5,350 nucleotides of DNA from Nitrospirota bacterium (GCA_003235785.1 QJYE01000429.1:1-5350), one strand, 5' to 3'. Shown: positions 1 through 5,350, counted from the stretch's first letter. Notes: generated by a model from the letters alone, not told the origin. Numbers and translations: made by a program.

Positions 1-1080
1 AAATCGGCCCAGGCCGAACCGAATCGAAGAATGGGCCAAATCCGACCCCACACCCAAAGCTCGCAACACATATGAGGGTTCAAGCGTGGCTGAAGTACAG
101 GCCGAGCCAGAGGAAAGGGCAATTTCTTTCACGCCCATCAACAAAGCCTCGCCCTCCACATAGGCAAAGCTAATATTAAGATTGCCAGGTAACCGTTCCG
201 TTGGATGACCGTTCAAATAGACTTCTTCCATCGCTCCCATAATGCCTTCTTGGAGTCGATCTCGCATTTTCGCCATGCGAACCGATTCCGTCGCCATTTC
301 CTGCTCACATAATTCACAGGCCTTCCCAAATCCCACGATTAAGGGGACAGGCAAGGTTCCAGAGCGCATACCTCGTTCATGTCCGCCCCCATACATCATA
401 GGCTCTAAGCGAACGCGGGGCGCCCGCCGTCGAACGTAGAGGGCTCCAACACCTTTAGGACCATAGATCTTGTGGGAGGTAAATGACATGAGATCAATGC
501 CCATTTCCTGCACATTGACCGGGATTTTTCCGACCCCTTGAGTCGCGTCACAATGAAAAATAATGCCTTTTTCTTTGGCGACTTTCCCAATTTCGGCAAT
601 AGGATTGATCGTCCCAATCTCATTGTTCGCCAACATCACTGAAATTAAAATTGTTTTATCGGTAATCGCATTGCGCACATCGTCAGGACTGACCATGCCG
701 GTTTTGTCTACGGGAAGAAAGGTCACGTTGACGCCCTTCTTCTCAAGATATTTAGCGGTATCAATCACCGCTCGATGCTCAGTGGCACTAGTGATAATAT
801 GATCACCCTTTTCCCGGTACATCGCTACGATCCCTTGCAACGCCAAATTATCCGATTCTGTCGCCCCGCTGGTAAAAATAATTTCCTTCGCATCGGCACC
901 AATTAACCGGGCAATTTGTTTTCTGGCATGTTCAACACCTTCTTCCGCTTCCCACCCGAAAGTATGGTTACGGCTGGCCGAATTGCCGAATTTTTCCGTG
1001 AAATAGGGAAGCATCACTTCAACAACCCGCGGATCGCAGGGGGTCGTCGAATGATTATCCAAATATATAGGCAACTTCAT
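1..1080 (-). CDS. iscS: Cysteine desulfurase IscS (partial, 3' end outside window)
   Basis: IscS is a cytoplasmic PLP enzyme that converts L-cysteine to L-alanine and passes the sulfur as an enzyme persulfide to IscU (Fe-S clusters) and other acceptors. The 360 codons present begin MKLPIYLDNHSTTP, nearly the same as E. coli IscS, and can be followed against it to the end. Visible key residues are the PLP-contacting His102 (ATEHRAVID), the Asp/Gln of FHCDATQGVG, the Schiff-base Lys204 (TSHKIYGPKG), and the mobile-loop Cys328 in SSGSACTSATLEPSYVLRAL, at the same number as the E. coli catalytic Cys. The ATG is supported by AAGGAG seven bases upstream. The start overlaps the stop of the upstream regulator as ATGA, so the two are one operon with likely translational coupling. 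The frame is open to the window edge after HSSIRFGLGRF; about 44 residues of the usual 404 are missing. An iscU is expected next, outside the window. The assignment is very secure; IscS rather than NifS is chosen from the start, the loop and the iscR neighbour. Confidence 0.97.
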   Translation of the reverse strand, partial: MKLPIYLDNHSTTPCDPRVVEVMLPYFTEKFGNSASRNHTFGWEAEEGVEHARKQIARLIGADAKEIIFTSGATESDNLALQGIVAMYREKGDHIITSATEHRAVIDTAKYLEKKGVNVTFLPVDKTGMVSPDDVRNAITDKTILISVMLANNEIGTINPIAEIGKVAKEKGIIFHCDATQGVGKIPVNVQEMGIDLMSFTSHKIYGPKGVGALYVRRRAPRVRLEPMMYGGGHERGMRSGTLPVPLIVGFGKACELCEQEMATESVRMAKMRDRLQEGIMGAMEEVYLNGHPTERLPGNLNISFAYVEGEALLMGVKEIALSSGSACTSATLEPSYVLRALGVGSDLAHSSIRFGLGRF

Positions 1081-1562
1081 AATTGAACTCCTTCTTTTTT
1101 CCGTGATTCCACAATAATTAAGGGCGGTTCTTCCATCATATCTTCAATCGACATACTGCTGAGTAAATGGACAATGCTTTCCTGAACTTTCAGGAGCGGT
1201 GTGCGGATATTGCAATGCTCCATTTGATCACAGGACGCATGGTCGTCTTTTTCATGGTAACAATCCGCAATGCCCAGCGGTCCCTCAATGGCCGCTAACA
1301 CCTGCGCAATAGAAATATCCCGTGGTTCGCGCGCTAAAATATACCCTCCCTTGGGCCCGTTTTGACTTTCAATCATGTCGTGTTTAGCCAACGTCTGAAG
1401 TACCTTAGCCAACAGCTCCAATGGAATATGATGTTCTTCCGCGATTTCCTTCGTATTCACGACACGGAACGTGCTCAGGCCATTCATCTCTCCATACTGG
1501 ACGGTAGCCATGTACTGGAGCGCCATCAGGGCATAATCTGCTTTTTTGGAAATTTTCAACAT
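1077..1562 (-). CDS. iscR: Rrf2-family Fe-S-sensing transcriptional regulator, IscR-like
   Basis: This is a 161-residue Rrf2-family regulator, a cytoplasmic dimer expected to bind an Fe-S cluster and control Fe-S assembly genes. An N-terminal winged helix-turn-helix (about residues 1-80) begins MLKISKKADYALMALQYMA, has a recognition helix around IPLELLAKVLQTL and the wing motif GPKGGYIL. A dimerisation helix and cluster loop follow, with Cys101, Cys111 and Cys117 (C-x9-C-x5-C), then the family's C-terminal helix. Family knowledge: E. coli IscR uses C-x5-C-x5-C plus His107; here the first spacing is longer and an Arg stands where that His would be. The start at 1562 matches where family members begin, although no good ribosome binding site precedes it; an in-frame ATG at 1619 would add 19 residues (180 in total) that look unlike the family. 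It lies immediately upstream of iscS, overlapping by four bases, and is probably autoregulated. The Rrf2 assignment is secure. The name iscR rests on context and the Cys cluster. Confidence 0.92.
   Translation of the reverse strand: MLKISKKADYALMALQYMATVQYGEMNGLSTFRVVNTKEIAEEHHIPLELLAKVLQTLAKHDMIESQNGPKGGYILAREPRDISIAQVLAAIEGPLGIADCYHEKDDHASCDQMEHCNIRTPLLKVQESIVHLLSSMSIEDMMEEPPLIIVESRKKEGVQL
1088..1093 (-). promoter_or_regulatory. Ribosome binding site of iscS inside the iscR 3' end
   Basis: The minus strand reads AAGGAG, then seven bases, then the iscS ATG. The site lies within the last codons of the regulator gene (Lys-Glu-Gly-Val-Gln-Leu), and the regulator TGA overlaps the iscS ATG as ATGA. 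Ribosomes finishing iscR can therefore restart directly on iscS, which supports a single co-regulated iscRS transcript. Confidence 0.85.
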
Positions 1563-1638
1563 AACAAGATAAATTATTATTCTGCTTTTTTCTGTCCCAG
1601 CCCCCCTGACATTTGGCATCTGTCATGGGGCCTTAATT

Positions 1639-1655
1639 CCGACTCATATGATCGG
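1639..1655. promoter_or_regulatory. IscR type-1-like palindrome, site A
   Basis: The sequence CCGACTCATATGATCGG is a near-perfect inverted repeat (CCGA...TCGG outer arms). Compared with the central part of the E. coli IscR type 1 motif, YYGACTRWWWYAGTCRR, 14 of 17 positions agree by my alignment. It covers the predicted iscR transcription start, a position suited to repression. Assignment as an operator is inference. Confidence 0.42.
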
Positions 1656-1659
1656 GGTT

Positions 1660-1688
1660 AATATATCATTGACCTCAAACCCAGTCAA
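1660..1688 (-). promoter_or_regulatory. sigma70-type promoter for iscR-iscS
   Basis: On the minus strand TTGACT (1688-1683) is followed after exactly 17 bases by TATATT (1665-1660), an excellent -35/-10 pair. Transcription would start near 1653, about 90 bases before the preferred iscR ATG at 1562, or about 33 bases before the alternative ATG at 1619. The promoter is interleaved with the opposite-facing fdx promoter and flanked by IscR-like palindromes. Confidence 0.72.
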
Positions 1689-1697
1689 GACTAAAAT
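1669..1697 (+). promoter_or_regulatory. sigma70-type promoter for fdx
   Basis: On the plus strand TTGACC (1669-1674) is followed after 17 bases by TAAAAT (1692-1697). The predicted start is near 1704, leaving a leader of about 98 bases before the fdx ATG. Its -35 box lies in the spacer of the iscR promoter and vice versa, so the two polymerases would compete. A weaker alternative -35 (TTGACG at 1756-1761) lacks a good -10 at the right distance. Confidence 0.58.
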
Positions 1698-1703
1698 GGT
1701 CGG
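1687..1703. promoter_or_regulatory. IscR type-1-like palindrome, site B
   Basis: AAGACTAAAATGGTCGG has the core GACT-N5-GGTC, which fits the E. coli type 1 core GACTRWWWYAGTC at 12 of 13 positions. It overlaps the -10 box of the fdx promoter and the end of the iscR -35 box, so a bound regulator could block both promoters. Assignment as an operator is inference. Confidence 0.45.
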
Positions 1704-1719
1704 AGATTCAATTAGTCGG
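1703..1719. promoter_or_regulatory. IscR type-1-like palindrome, site C
   Basis: GAGATTCAATTAGTCGG contains GATTCAATTAGTC, which matches the type 1 core at 11 of 13 positions. Its centre lies 16 bases from that of site B, and it covers the predicted fdx transcription start. Sites B and C share the right arm GTCGGA. Assignment as an operator is inference. Confidence 0.38.
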
Positions 1720-1749
1720 ATTATCTGATAGAACAATCATGCGTCTATT

Positions 1750-1783
1750 CAATAATTGACGAACAAATTACCATAAATTATTG
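1750..1783 (+). repeat. AT-rich inverted repeat in the fdx leader
   Basis: Perfect 8-base arms CAATAATT (1750-1757) and AATTATTG (1776-1783) are separated by 18 bases and end seven bases before the fdx ribosome binding site. In RNA this would be a weak hairpin; in DNA it could be a protein site. It could also be chance in AT-rich sequence. No known family was recognised. Confidence 0.3.
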
Positions 1784-1789
1784 GTTCAA

Positions 1790-1795
1790 AAGGAG
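1790..1795 (+). promoter_or_regulatory. Ribosome binding site of fdx
   Basis: AAGGAG lies six bases before ATG 1802. This decides the start: an in-frame TTG at 1781 lies upstream of this site and has no such sequence of its own, so the seven extra codons are rejected. Confidence 0.88.
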
Positions 1796-1801
1796 ATATT
1801 A

Positions 1802-2215
1802 ATGGGAGGCAGCAATCCATATATTGAAAAAAGCGAGACGACCATTGCCCAAAAACCTTTCAAGGTGACATTCATTACCCCTGATGCTCCCATTGAAATT
1901 CAGGTAGATCCCACCAAACTCCCCTTCGGAGAAACCGGATTACCAGGAAGTATTCTGGATATTGCCTTAGGAAGTGGAATCGACGTGGAACATGCGTGCG
2001 GCGGAGTGTGCGCCTGCTCAACCTGCCATATCATCGTCAAACAAGGCCTGGATACCTGCAATGAACCCACTGATGACGAAAACGACCAACTCGATGAAGC
2101 CCCTGGACTAAGCCTGCAATCCCGACTGGCCTGCCAATGCGTCCCCAATGGTGAACAAGATCTGACCATTGAAGTGCCGGAATGGAATAAAAATCTTGTG
2201 AAAGAAAGTCATTAG
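1802..2215 (+). CDS. fdx: Isc-type [2Fe-2S] ferredoxin
   Basis: This 137-residue adrenodoxin-like ferredoxin is a cytoplasmic electron carrier. In the Isc pathway it is thought to supply electrons for cluster assembly on IscU with IscS. The cluster ligands are Cys66, Cys72, Cys75 and Cys111 (C-x5-C-x2-C-x35-C), the same spacing as E. coli Fdx. The motif HACGGVCACSTCHIIV also keeps the extra Cys70 typical of Isc ferredoxins, and SRLACQC carries the fourth ligand; Cys113 is additional. The C-terminus, LTIEVPEW, is also typical. It is longer than E. coli Fdx (111 residues) because of an N-terminal extension of about 20 residues and a small insertion before the first helix (TKLPFGETGLPGS). It is transcribed away from iscR-iscS from a shared control region rather than following hscBA as in E. 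coli. No clear terminator follows. Family assignment is very secure; a role in Isc assembly follows from context and the extra Cys. Confidence 0.95.
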   Translation: MGGSNPYIEKSETTIAQKPFKVTFITPDAPIEIQVDPTKLPFGETGLPGSILDIALGSGIDVEHACGGVCACSTCHIIVKQGLDTCNEPTDDENDQLDEAPGLSLQSRLACQCVPNGEQDLTIEVPEWNKNLVKESH

Positions 2216-2330
2216 GACAAGAACCGCTCATCAACAATCATTAATAATTGCTCAAAATCACTGGGCAGACCCTCGGATAAGCGCCCATAGTGACGTGAGA
2301 CCCCAATAACAACGAATGATGCTCTTCCAT
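2212..2330 (-). pseudogene. Possible small ORF broken by a one-base frameshift
   Basis: On the minus strand GGAGG is followed after five bases by ATG (2330-2328) and nine sensible codons (MEEHHSLLL). The original frame then stops early after 29 residues. If the run of four G following these codons held five, the frame would continue as VSRHYGRLSEGLPSDFEQLL and end with MIVDERFLS and TAA at 2212-2214, giving 39 residues. That stop overlaps the fdx TAG. I recognise no family. The strong ribosome binding site and protein-like continuation suggest a decayed or misread small gene, but with so few codons chance is quite possible. Confidence 0.2.
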
Positions 2331-2359
2331 GCCACCCTCCGTGAAAAATGAATCCCCAC

Positions 2360-2388
2360 TAGAAATTTTTGTGTAGTCCTGCTATGAA
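2360..2388 (+). promoter_or_regulatory. Candidate extended -10 promoter for the TpsB gene
   Basis: TAGAAA (2360-2365) and TATGAA (2383-2388) are 17 bases apart, and the -10 is preceded by TGC, the extended -10 signature. Transcription would begin near 2395, about 67 bases before the chosen ATG. Both hexamers are imperfect, so this is a candidate only. The rest of the 2216-2461 gap holds no complete gene that I can support. Confidence 0.33.
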
Positions 2389-2461
2389 TAGGCCCTATTT
2401 ATGATTTTTTTATATAGTGCGGTTTATAGAATTTATAGAAGCAGTAGTAAGGTCTCGGTTG

Positions 2462-4249
2462 ATGCCAAACAACCTGCACCCCAACACACCGGCAAACCAT
2501 TCCGTCGTGATCCGACAGATCAGATTCGCCGCCCTGATTGTCCTTTTGACATTCTTGAATTTTTCCCTAGGCTTAGGACTCACTCCCCCTCTCTTCGCGC
2601 AGGTTCCTTCAGTCATTGATCCAACCGGACGTTCCGGCAAACCACCTGAAGTCACTCAGCCGGCGCCAGCCCCGCCTTCACTTCCCAAATTCATCTTACC
2701 TCCCGTTGAAACCCTTCCCGAATTACAACCGAAACGGGCACCTGGGTTACGGGTGATGGTCCAGACGATTCGCGTCGAAGGCAGCACCGTGTTATCACAG
2801 GAAGAAATCGGTATGATCACTGCCCCGTATGAAAAGCGGGAGCTCTCAACCGAAGATCTCGAACAACTCCGCCGAGCGTTAACACAGGCCTATATCAACA
2901 AAGGCTACGTGAATTCAGGGGCCATCATTCCTGATCAATCAATCCAAGATGGCCAACTGACTTATCAAATTATCGAAGGTAAGCTGACCGATATTCATAT
3001 TGAAGGCACAAAGTACTTCCTTCCTTTCTACTTCCGGCAACGCATTGAACAGAGCGCTGGCCCTCCGCTCAATATCCGACCACTCAAAGAACGCTTAGAA
3101 ATCCTACTACAAGACACCAGGATTCAACGGTTAAATTCCGAATTGAAACCCGGCCTCAAACCGGGAGAAGCAACGTTGGATGTGCGAGTGGAAGAAGCCT
3201 CACCCTTTAAAGCATGGGCTGAATTTAATAATTTCCAATCACCAACCATCGGCGCTGAACGAGGCCTGGGCACGATCGCGGTAGATAACCCTTTGGGAGT
3301 TGGAGACCATTTTGCCTTCACCTATGGCCAATCGGAAGGGTTGAACCCGCTCCTGGATACGACCTACGTCGTCCCATTCACTCCACAGGATACGACGCTG
3401 GGATTCCGATATCGCCGGAATGATTTCAGGGTGGTCACGTCCCCTTTTGATGACTTGAACATTAAAACCACTGCAGAAATTTTCACCATTACCCTACGAC
3501 AGCCTGTCTATCGTAGTCTCACAGATGAGGTGACGCTCTCACTGATCGGGGAACACCTGGAAACCAAAAGTACGCTTGATGGGACCGGATTCTCTTTTAT
3601 CCCGGGAACGACCAATAATGGAAAAGCCGTGGTGTCGGCCCTTCGCTTTGGACAGGAATGGGTCCACCGCCAACCCACGCAAGTGTTTGCCGTCTATTCA
3701 CGATTCAGCGTAGGCTTGGATGTGCTCAATGCCACAAATAACCAAACGACGAGTGATGATCCCGACTCACATTTTTTCATTTGGCTGGGGCAGGCCGAAT
3801 GGGCTCGTCGGATTGACCCATGGGGCATACAATTCATCAGCAATCTGGCCCTTCAAATTTCCAACGACAGTTTATTTCCCCTCGAACAATTTGCCGTTGG
3901 CGGCCGGTATAGCGTACGGGGATACCGCGAAAACCAACTGGTCCGAGATAATGCCTTCCTCTTCTCTATTGAATCCCGCATCCCCGTGCTTCCCGATTTG
4001 ACCGGCTCCAACTTTTCGGTACAAATAGCTCCGTTTATTGATGTGGGACGTTCCTGGAACGCAAAATTTTCCACTCCAGATCCGGAGACCTTAGCCAGCA
4101 TTGGCGTTGGCCTGCGCTTAGGCTTTTTTGATCGTGCCTTTGCCAATGTCTATTGGGGCCAACAACTCAATCATGTCACTGAGCCTTCGCCAAAAAACGA
4201 CCTTCAAGACAATGGCGTGCACGTGCAATTCATCTGGAACATCTTTTAA
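2462..4249 (+). CDS. TpsB outer-membrane transporter (FhaC/ShlB/HecB family)
   Basis: This complete 595-residue protein is the outer-membrane pore of a two-partner secretion (type Vb) system, which exports a large TpsA exoprotein from the periplasm. Residues 1-47 form a long signal peptide (hydrophobic FAALIVLLTFLNFSLGLGL, probable cut after PPLFA). A proline-rich linker follows (about 64-90). POTRA 1 (about 98-173) contains VEGSTVLS, a long helix and YVNSGAIIPDQSIQDGQL; POTRA 2 (about 174-247) starts TDIHIEGTKYF. The rest (about 250-595) is a beta barrel with the signature loop-6 motif VRGY (485-488), the strand motif FIDVGR (525-530) and a terminal Phe (IWNIF), the usual signal for barrel insertion. 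Length is normal for the family. I chose ATG 2462, with AAGG nine bases upstream, over the in-frame GTG 2417, which has no ribosome binding site. No TpsA gene lies next to it here, so the substrate (hemolysin, adhesin or toxin) is unknown. The convergent gene downstream is unrelated by operon. Confidence 0.93.
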   Translation: MPNNLHPNTPANHSVVIRQIRFAALIVLLTFLNFSLGLGLTPPLFAQVPSVIDPTGRSGKPPEVTQPAPAPPSLPKFILPPVETLPELQPKRAPGLRVMVQTIRVEGSTVLSQEEIGMITAPYEKRELSTEDLEQLRRALTQAYINKGYVNSGAIIPDQSIQDGQLTYQIIEGKLTDIHIEGTKYFLPFYFRQRIEQSAGPPLNIRPLKERLEILLQDTRIQRLNSELKPGLKPGEATLDVRVEEASPFKAWAEFNNFQSPTIGAERGLGTIAVDNPLGVGDHFAFTYGQSEGLNPLLDTTYVVPFTPQDTTLGFRYRRNDFRVVTSPFDDLNIKTTAEIFTITLRQPVYRSLTDEVTLSLIGEHLETKSTLDGTGFSFIPGTTNNGKAVVSALRFGQEWVHRQPTQVFAVYSRFSVGLDVLNATNNQTTSDDPDSHFFIWLGQAEWARRIDPWGIQFISNLALQISNDSLFPLEQFAVGGRYSVRGYRENQLVRDNAFLFSIESRIPVLPDLTGSNFSVQIAPFIDVGRSWNAKFSTPDPETLASIGVGLRLGFFDRAFANVYWGQQLNHVTEPSPKNDLQDNGVHVQFIWNIF

Positions 4250-4341
4250 CGTCGAACTTCCCTATAGCAGATTGGTTGTCACAGATAACTGGAAGACCGC
4301 GTACTTCCTTGTCAGGAAAGAACTGATTGGTAAATCCCTCT

Positions 4342-4362
4342 GCCCCCTTATTCAAAGGGGGC
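4342..4362. repeat. GC-rich perfect hairpin, possible terminator or dispersed palindrome
   Basis: GCCCCCTT, a five-base loop (ATTCA) and AAGGGGGC form a perfect 8-bp stem 92 bases past the TpsB stop. It lies between convergent genes, where a terminator is expected, but no T-run follows on either strand, so intrinsic termination would be weak. Its form, with AAATCCCTCTG just upstream, resembles the C-run/G-run intergenic palindromes repeated in many bacterial genomes; that link is inference. Confidence 0.55.
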
Positions 4363-4408
4363 CTGTTGAATAATTCCAAAAAAATAGCCCGTATATGCTT
4401 TAGAAAAT

Positions 4409-4428
4409 TTCCGGCATCATTCCCGGAA
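4409..4428 (-). terminator. Terminator-like hairpin after the OmpA-like gene
   Basis: Read on the minus strand, TTCCGG, an eight-base loop and CCGGAA are followed by ATTTTCT, beginning about 8 bases after the TAA of the OmpA-like gene. The 6-bp GC-containing stem and short T-rich tract fit a modest rho-independent terminator. Confidence 0.4.
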
Positions 4429-4435
4429 CGGATGA

Positions 4436-5167
4436 TTAGAACGAAGAGGATGGCGAGGCGACCTGAATTCGTTGCAACAACGGGAAGCTCTGTGAGACTT
4501 GATAGACTCTCGACCAATTCCCACCGCTCATCAGACGTACACGAGCCAGACATCCTCGCTGCGTATTCCCGATAGACAAAATGGGGAAAATGTTCTCCGC
4601 CCGAAGATTATCTTCCTGACATTGCTCACTCGTGAGCCGACAGCGCACCGGGTCTTGCCCATAATTCAGCGTAGAAATCTGGTGTGACGGAATCCCGAGC
4701 TGGGACAGATAGTCAATAAGATTGGCGAGATGAAAGTCCGCACGGGCAAAGTTATAAGCCGAAGGCCCACGAGGATCACAGTGCCCTTCAATTCGCAAAC
4801 GCCATTGCGGTTCTGTAGCCAGCCACTCGACCGTTTGAAGAAACAAGGATTTCAACCCGGCATCAATAAAAAGCCGTCTTTCATCAAAATACACATCCGC
4901 CACCACCGGGGCAGGAATCGGCTCAAGACGCGTCACGGGTACCGTCTTGGCCACGGAGAAAATGACAAATTCCTGAATTTCCTCTGATTGAAGCACCAAG
5001 GGAGAAACCACATGACGAGATTGGGAGGAAAGAGAAAGAAGGAAATCTGAAGCCACCACACGTTCCCCGCCCATCAGTACCCACACGAAAAGGAAGATGA
5101 GGGGCAGGTTCAACAGAAAGCGGCCCATCAACCGGCACGAAAAACATGAATGGAAGAAACGTTTCAA
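4436..5167 (-). CDS. Exported OmpA/Pal-like peptidoglycan-binding domain protein, atypical
   Basis: This 243-residue protein has an OmpA C-terminal-type domain, which in Pal and OmpA holds the envelope to peptidoglycan by binding diaminopimelate. A signal sequence (GRFLLNLPLIFLFVWVLMG, probable cut after VVAS, residue 40) lacks a lipobox, so the mature protein is likely periplasmic rather than a Pal-type lipoprotein. After a linker of about 50 residues, the domain (about 90-195) shows DVYFDERRLFID, LRIEGHCDPRG and STLNYGQDPVRC, very close to Pal. The ligand-binding Asp131 is present. The conserved Arg 15 residues later is His146, and the NRR motif near the end reads NLR (187-189). A tail of about 46 residues after the domain (from IGNTQRG) matches nothing I know. 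The start is uncertain: TTG 5167 has AGGA a few bases upstream, while ATG 5128 (residue 14) gives a neater signal peptide but no ribosome binding site. It converges on the TpsB gene and is not in its operon. Confidence 0.85.
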   Translation of the reverse strand: MKRFFHSCFSCRLMGRFLLNLPLIFLFVWVLMGGERVVASDFLLSLSSQSRHVVSPLVLQSEEIQEFVIFSVAKTVPVTRLEPIPAPVVADVYFDERRLFIDAGLKSLFLQTVEWLATEPQWRLRIEGHCDPRGPSAYNFARADFHLANLIDYLSQLGIPSHQISTLNYGQDPVRCRLTSEQCQEDNLRAENIFPILSIGNTQRGCLARVRLMSGGNWSRVYQVSQSFPLLQRIQVASPSSSF

Positions 5168-5330
5168 GAGATCCTAGGGTAGTGACAACCAAATGAACCC
5201 TTCGGATATCCCTATCGGATGGCCATAAGGAAACTTTATTCATCGGGAAAATATGGGGGACATTGCAAACACTTTGATTTCTTCTGAAGGCCACCGGGCA
5301 ATGCAATGGTGGAAACACGGCCGGCCCACG

Positions 5331-5350
5331 AAAGGGGCTGTTGAAAAAAG
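5331..5350 (+). repeat. Possible edge of a dispersed repeat or mobile element
   Basis: AAAGGGGCTGTTGAAAAAAG at the window edge resembles AAAGGGGGCCTGTTGAATAA at 4354-4373, in the same orientation, with CTGTTGAA identical. The rest of 5168-5350 is non-coding sequence upstream of the OmpA-like gene, in which I see no convincing promoter. The element, if real, continues beyond the window. Confidence 0.25.

Noticed and set aside
1405..1626. 73-codon minus-strand ORF over the start of the regulator
   Set aside because: It is out of frame with a clear Rrf2 winged helix and shows no domain. It is kept only as a possible leader effect in the findings.
2235..2250. CAATCATTAATAATTG, a 16-base near-palindrome after fdx, considered as a terminator
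   Set aside because: The stem is AT-only in the middle with one mismatch and has no T-run; too weak to call.
4272..4282. TTGGTTGTCAC, which also occurs in inverted orientation upstream of the OmpA-like gene (about 5182-5192), considered as terminal inverted repeats
   Set aside because: The match is only 11 bases, flanks do not extend it, there is no transposase, and the genes between are ordinary chromosomal ones.
4230..4553. 107-codon minus-strand ORF starting MSGSCTSDERWE, overlapping the 3' end of the OmpA-like gene
   Set aside because: It lies in another frame of the OmpA-like gene, its later part translates the 4342-4362 palindrome, and it enters the end of the TpsB gene. No ribosome binding site or family resemblance.
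4923..5318. 131-codon minus-strand ORF covering the 5' end of the OmpA-like gene and the region upstream
   Set aside because: It overlaps a recognisable signal peptide and linker in a different frame and has a composition unlike a real protein (many Pro, Phe and Cys).
5309..5329. GTGG...CCAC arms around the 8-base palindrome GGCCGGCC near the right end
   Set aside because: The arms are only four bases long, there is no T-run, and it has no clear relation to a gene end.

Overview
The window reads as an ordinary stretch of chromosome from a Gram-negative (diderm) bacterium of roughly 50% G+C. The diderm assignment is firm: there is an outer-membrane two-partner-secretion transporter and a periplasmic OmpA/Pal-like protein. 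The isc gene order and general protein flavour recall Nitrospirota, but that placement is an impression and could not be tested by search. No tRNA, rRNA, CRISPR array or complete mobile element was found.

Left half (1-2215), iron-sulfur cluster biogenesis. On the minus strand an Rrf2/IscR-type regulator is followed by the cysteine desulfurase iscS, with the iscR stop and iscS start fused in ATGA. iscS runs off the left edge and lacks about 44 C-terminal residues. Divergently on the plus strand lies an Isc-type [2Fe-2S] ferredoxin (fdx), which in E. coli sits at the far end of the isc operon. The gap between them holds two good sigma70-type promoters pointing in opposite directions and interleaved, so each -35 box lies in the spacer of the other. 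Three imperfect copies of an IscR type-1-like palindrome surround them. The likely logic is that the regulator senses Fe-S status and sets both its own iscRS operon and fdx from one compact switch.

Middle (2216-4249). A 246-base gap contains a possible frameshift-broken 39-residue minus-strand ORF and a candidate extended -10 promoter. A complete TpsB (FhaC/ShlB-family) outer-membrane transporter follows: signal peptide, proline-rich linker, two POTRA domains and a 16-strand-type barrel with the VRGY and FIDVG motifs. No TpsA substrate gene is visible.

Right part (4250-5350). A convergent gap carries a strong GC palindrome and a terminator-like hairpin, followed on the minus strand by an exported OmpA/Pal-like protein. 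This protein keeps the peptidoglycan-binding Asp but has lost both usual Arg residues, and has an unusual 46-residue tail. The last 183 bases have no gene; the extreme right end resembles part of the 4342-4362 repeat region and may be the edge of a dispersed repeat.

I see no clearly new multi-gene system. The most interesting points are the interleaved iscRS/fdx control region, the atypical sensor residues of the IscR-like protein, and the divergent OmpA domain.
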